Source: Synergistaceae bacterium
GTDB taxonomy: Bacteria; Synergistota; Synergistia; Synergistales; Aminobacteriaceae
Assembly: GCA_022837505.1 (NCBI GenBank)
Contig: JALHFZ010000010.1
Location: 1-35,346 of the forward strand
Length of the DNA stretch: 35,346 nt
Direction: 5' to 3'
Shown piece after piece: positions 32,633 through 35,346 of the stretch. The translations under genes were made by a program, and so were the position numbers. Under the pieces are notes generated by a model. The model had not been told where the DNA came from and did not search any database. It saw only the letters and a list, made by a program, of their open reading frames with translations. Position 1 is the stretch's first letter, and each line of letters starts with the position of its first letter.

Positions 32633-32858
32633 TACTGGATTTGCAGATATTTCTCTTTCCTTTTCCACCCCCATCCTCCGGCAAGGAGTTTGCACCTTGA
32701 AATGACCGGAAAAAACCACCGGCTAATGCTCAAGATTTCCCTCTTCGGAAAAGGTCGGACCCGACATTCGGCCCAGGTTTATCCTGAAAAGGGGGATCTC
32801 TTCTCCTTCGCTCCCATACATCCGGGCCATGGGAGGAGGCAAGGGGGTGAGATGAGAA

Positions 32859-34406
32859 TTACAGAAGCCACTCCACGGGCAGCCAGCCGATGAAGGTGAT
32901 GGCGGCCCTGCGCCACAGGTTTGCGCCGGGTTCAGCCGTTAAAGGGGGCACGGAGGGAGCGGCAGGTTCAATCCAGACCAGTTTGCCCTCCCGCTTCTTC
33001 ACCTGCCAGGCCGATCCGCCGAACCCCTCGTCGAAGGCCCGGTGCAGGGCCCCAGCGAGATGCTCGCTGTCTATAAGAAGGCCCAGCTCGGTGTTGATCC
33101 TGGCAGACCGGGGATCAAAGTTGAAGGAGCCGACAAAAATGCGTTTGCCGTCCACCGCGAAGGTCTTGGCATGAAGGCTTGCTCCGGATGAACCAAAGGG
33201 GCCGAGTATCTTTTTATCCTCTCTGCCTGGGGCTTGCCGCCGGAGCTCGAAGAGTTCGACCCCTCCCTTGAGAAGACCTTCCCGCCTCTTTGAGTATCCC
33301 GCATGGACGGGAAGGACGTCTGTCGCCTCCAGGGAGTTGGTCAGAATGCGGACCTCAACACCCTCCTCTTCAAGGGCGGTGAAGGCATTGACCCCCTGAG
33401 CCCCGGGGACAAAATAGGCTGAGACCCCGTCAAGACGGCCTTCGATTTTTCCGACGGCCTTCAGCAGACGGCCGCCAAGAAGGTCCTCTTTTGGTATTGT
33501 CCCCTGCCCTTTTCCAGGATCGTCGCTCACCAGGAGAGCCGTCGTCCATTCAAGATCAAAGGTTCCGGCAGCAAGGCGGGCTACGAGGTCTGAACGCCTG
33601 AGTACCTCCCGATATTCTTTTATCTGTTCGGTGTCCTTGAAACGGTCCAGCCCTGCTGCGATGGGGTCACTCCCGTCGGCATCCGCCACAATCAGTTCGG
33701 CGGGATAAGCTGAGGGGCTGTTCCAATAGCGGTCGAAATCCTCTGAGATGGCCGGTACGATCTTCCCCACGGCAAGGACATCCAGATCGACAAAAAGGGG
33801 TGTTTTTCCCGTACCGAAATACTCATCCCCCACATTCCGCCCTCCCAGGACGCTCTCTCTGCCGTCTACGGTAAAGCTCTTATTGTGCATGCGGCGATTG
33901 AGGCGGAAGAAATCAAAAGTGTACCCCATCATTTTGAAGCGGCGGAGGGTGAAGGGGTTCCACAGGCGTACCTCGGCGTTCGGGTGCGCCGACAGCTGGG
34001 CGATCTCACGGTCCAGCCCCGCCACTCCATGGTCATCCAGCAGAAGGCGCACCCGAACGCCCCGGTCGGCCGCCTTTTTGAGTTGATCGAGCAAAAGATA
34101 GCCGGTGAGATCCGCCCTCCAGATGTAGTATTCCGCATCAATGGAGGCGGCCGCAGAGTCGGCAAGGAGCATCCGGGCGGCAAAGGCCTCTGCGCCGTCC
34201 CTGAGGGGGGCAATGCCGGTCAGATCGGGGTGCTCCCCTACCATCTCAGCAACCGATTGGGCCAGCCACCCTTTCTCTGAAGGGGGCAAAGCGGTTGATT
34301 TTTTGCCTGAATTTTCCGGAAGTGGGAAGCTGAAACGGGCTGCGACGACGGCAAGAATGATAAATAAAACTATAATGAACCCCAGCGCGGGGGCACGAAG
34401 AATCAT
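32859..34406 (-). CDS. Membrane-anchored phospholipase D / cardiolipin-synthase-like protein
   Basis: The 515-residue protein has an N-terminal membrane segment at about 8-27 (LGFIIVLFIILAVVAARFSF) and two phospholipase D catalytic domains. The first HKD motif is HNKSFTVD (His174, Lys176, Asp181), followed by GRESVLGGRNVGDEYFGTG. The second is HAKTFAVD (His412, Lys414, Asp419), followed by GKRIFVGSFNFDPRS. The 'GRNVGDEYFG' and 'FVDLDVLAVG' features recall ClsC (YmdC) of E. coli, which makes cardiolipin from PE and PG. Substrate cannot be told by eye. AGGAGGCG precedes the ATG. It stands alone, followed by ~270 nt without a gene or an evident terminator. Confidence 0.9.
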   Translation of the reverse strand: MILRAPALGFIIVLFIILAVVAARFSFPLPENSGKKSTALPPSEKGWLAQSVAEMVGEHPDLTGIAPLRDGAEAFAARMLLADSAAASIDAEYYIWRADLTGYLLLDQLKKAADRGVRVRLLLDDHGVAGLDREIAQLSAHPNAEVRLWNPFTLRRFKMMGYTFDFFRLNRRMHNKSFTVDGRESVLGGRNVGDEYFGTGKTPLFVDLDVLAVGKIVPAISEDFDRYWNSPSAYPAELIVADADGSDPIAAGLDRFKDTEQIKEYREVLRRSDLVARLAAGTFDLEWTTALLVSDDPGKGQGTIPKEDLLGGRLLKAVGKIEGRLDGVSAYFVPGAQGVNAFTALEEEGVEVRILTNSLEATDVLPVHAGYSKRREGLLKGGVELFELRRQAPGREDKKILGPFGSSGASLHAKTFAVDGKRIFVGSFNFDPRSARINTELGLLIDSEHLAGALHRAFDEGFGGSAWQVKKREGKLVWIEPAAPSVPPLTAEPGANLWRRAAITFIGWLPVEWLL

Positions 34407-34456
34407 AATCTTACGCCTCCTGAAAGGGTGAATGGTCCCCCCATGGTTTTTTTACC

Positions 34457-34473
34457 GTCGGCAGCGTGCCGAC
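34457..34473. repeat. Short perfect hairpin GTCGGCA-GCG-TGCCGAC
   Basis: Seven paired bases flank a 3-nt loop. It lies between the phospholipase D start and the tandem repeat. A run of seven T lies just before it on the plus strand, not after it, so in neither direction does it look like a Rho-independent terminator. Confidence 0.6.
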
Positions 34474-34494
34474 AGGATGAGCCCGCACATATTT

Positions 34495-34573
34495 TTGTAC
34501 CAGCCGGCGATAAAGCCCTTGAAACACCTCGCTCTTGTACCAGCCGGCGATAAAGCCCTTGAAACACCTCGCT
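34495..34573. repeat. Tandem duplication of a 39-bp unit
   Basis: The unit starting TTGTACCAGCCGGCGATAAA and ending CACCTCGCT occurs twice exactly (34495-34533 and 34535-34573), with one extra base between copies (period 40). No reading frame spans it. It may be a replication-slippage product or a remnant of a larger repeat family. Confidence 0.95.
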
Positions 34574-34769
34574 GGGCTGCTCATTGATGCGGGGAGAGGA
34601 CGAGCGAATATAACCTTACCACTTTTTTCATAACTTGCCAGAGGGGGTTCGATACTGAAAGGTGCCGGTTCAGCCCCCTTTAGGTCTTTCCTTTTTCAAA
34701 GAGGACCACCGTCTCCACGTGGAACGATAGCATCAGATTGATGTCTGGTATGTATTTTTCGTTTTGTCC

Positions 34770-34863
34770 GTTCTCGGGAACAGGTCAATAGTGGTTTTTT
34801 GGGGGTGTTCTGTTCGAGGGAACAGGTCAATGGTTTTTATCCGTTCGGGGGAACAAGTCAGTA
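34770..34863. repeat. Three imperfect GTTC-N4-GAAC repeats
   Basis: GTTCTCGGGAACAGGTCAAT (34770), GTTCGAGGGAACAGGTCAAT (34812) and GTTCGGGGGAACAAGTCAGT (34843) are direct copies spaced 42 and 31 nt. Each contains a small GTTC/GAAC palindrome followed by AGGTCA-like sequence. Multiple short repeats of this type are found at transposon ends such as those of IS21-family elements, but no transposase is visible, so the link is only a suggestion. Confidence 0.8.
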
Positions 34864-35155
34864 TATAGGTTAAAGTCCTGTCGTCTTCATAGTGTTATCA
34901 GATATATATAGATACAATGCACCATTTTTGTTGGTCGTAAGGGTTTCGTTAGTGTGCGGGGAGTATCGTTAACGAACAAGGTTCCACCTGAGAGAAAAAA
35001 CATGTCCGCTTGTACGGAAAGCTCATATCAACAAGAACATCCTCAGTTTTATAAAAAATGAGTCAGTCATCTATTTAAATTAAAACCAAGTAATTTGCGT
35101 AGTGAGCAATTATCAGCTTTACATTCTGTCACATAACCACAGGAAACTAAACTGA

Positions 35156-35346
35156 TCGGGCAAAGCATCTCCGGTTTATTCACGCAGATTTTTGATATCT
35201 GACTGGGGTCGTAAACAGCGGGACAACATCGCCACCGTTATAAGCCGTGAAAGTGACAAGGCTTTTGCGGATATCGATAAGCGGCTGGAAGAGCTGCAAA
35301 CGGAGCTTCTGAAATTGGCCACATCAAATGCGGATTATGAGAAAGT
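35156..35346 (+). pseudogene. 5'-truncated remnant of a serine recombinase (C-terminal region), continuing past the window
   Basis: The plus-strand frame is open from 35156, just after a TGA, to the right edge. It reads SDWGRKQRDNIATVISRESD, then KAFADIDKRLEELQTELLKL, then ATSNADYEKV. The second half is a charged helix resembling the C-terminal coiled-coil region of large serine recombinases found on integrative elements (pattern LEELQ-ELLK-A-NN-DY). No start codon with a ribosome-binding site and no resolvase catalytic domain lie upstream, so the gene has lost its 5' end, or the 5' end was replaced by the repeat region. The call rests on remembered family patterns and a short stretch. The rest of the gene is outside the window. 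Confidence 0.5.

Larger units (their letters stand above)
34407..35155. other. Gene-free, AT-richer interval at the right edge
   Basis: About 750 nt show no credible coding frame on either strand. Contents seen are a short palindrome, a 39-bp tandem duplication, three GTTC-N4-GAAC repeats and, near 34953, the 10-bp palindrome TCGTTAACGA. From about 34900 the composition becomes clearly richer in A and T than the rest of the window, suggesting foreign or decayed DNA. A promoter for the phospholipase D gene should lie here. A TATATT on the minus strand near 34600 is a weak -10 candidate without a good -35. Confidence 0.7.

Noticed and set aside
32573..32893. Plus-strand 106-codon frame
   Set aside because: It begins inside the tRNA, crosses its promoter and has no recognisable features.
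34457..34473. Terminator for the phospholipase D gene or its neighbour
   Set aside because: The hairpin is perfect, but the T-run lies before it on the plus strand and there is none after it on the minus strand.
34495..34573. CRISPR array
   Set aside because: Two contiguous copies with a 1-nt separation have no spacers, and no cas genes are present.

Overview
The window is a high-GC bacterial chromosome segment. Its gene content and order suggest a fermentative diderm, probably of the Synergistetes (Synergistaceae-like). The basis is a complete V-type (A/V) ATPase operon, a compact dcw division/cell-wall cluster headed by mraZ, and a molybdopterin cluster with two moeA genes. This placement is inference from content; no marker comparison was possible. 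Nearly everything is on the minus strand; the one clear plus-strand gene is cheR.

Layout from right to left, the direction of transcription. (1) 34407-35346 is an AT-richer accessory edge. It holds a 39-bp tandem duplication, three GTTC-N4-GAAC repeats and the 5'-truncated end of a probable serine recombinase. (2) 32859-34406 is a membrane-anchored phospholipase D/cardiolipin-synthase-like protein. (3) 32505-32580 is tRNA-Gly(CCC) with its own promoter. (4) 32326-23646 is a nine-gene V-ATPase operon in the order H-I-K-E-C-F-A-B-D, with a near-consensus promoter. The K-subunit residues fit a Na+-coupled rotor. (5) 22805-23611 is a lone cheR on the plus strand. It converges on the ATPase operon at a shared bidirectional terminator. 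(6) 22398-22729 is RNase P RNA (rnpB) with its promoter. (7) 22249-6516 is the dcw cluster: mraZ-rsmH-ftsL-ftsI-murE-murF-mraY-murD-ftsW-murG-murC-ftsQ-ftsA-ftsZ. It is preceded by phased GTGGG repeats (a MraZ operator) and ends at a Rho-independent terminator. murB and ddl are not in it. (8) 6374-1 is a SPOR-domain protein followed by moeA, a moeA-PBP fusion, moaA, moaC, a MogA-domain protein and the start of rapZ. Most of these genes overlap and are probably co-transcribed.

How the genes work together: the dcw genes build lipid II (MurC/D/E/F, MraY, MurG) and the divisome (FtsZ, A, Q, L, I, W). The SPOR protein probably binds septal peptidoglycan. The moa/moe/mog genes make molybdenum or tungsten cofactor (MoaA and MoaC make cPMP; MogA and MoeA insert the metal). 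MoaD and MoaE must be encoded elsewhere. The V-ATPase couples ATP to ion, probably sodium, transport.

Most of the window is well-conserved core sequence. I found no convincing new multi-gene system. The points most worth a second look are the MraZ operator, the 16-bp inverted repeat between rnpB and mraZ, the unassigned N-terminal domain of the MogA protein, the moeA pair with one PBP fusion, the Na+ signature of the ATPase and the repeat-rich right edge.
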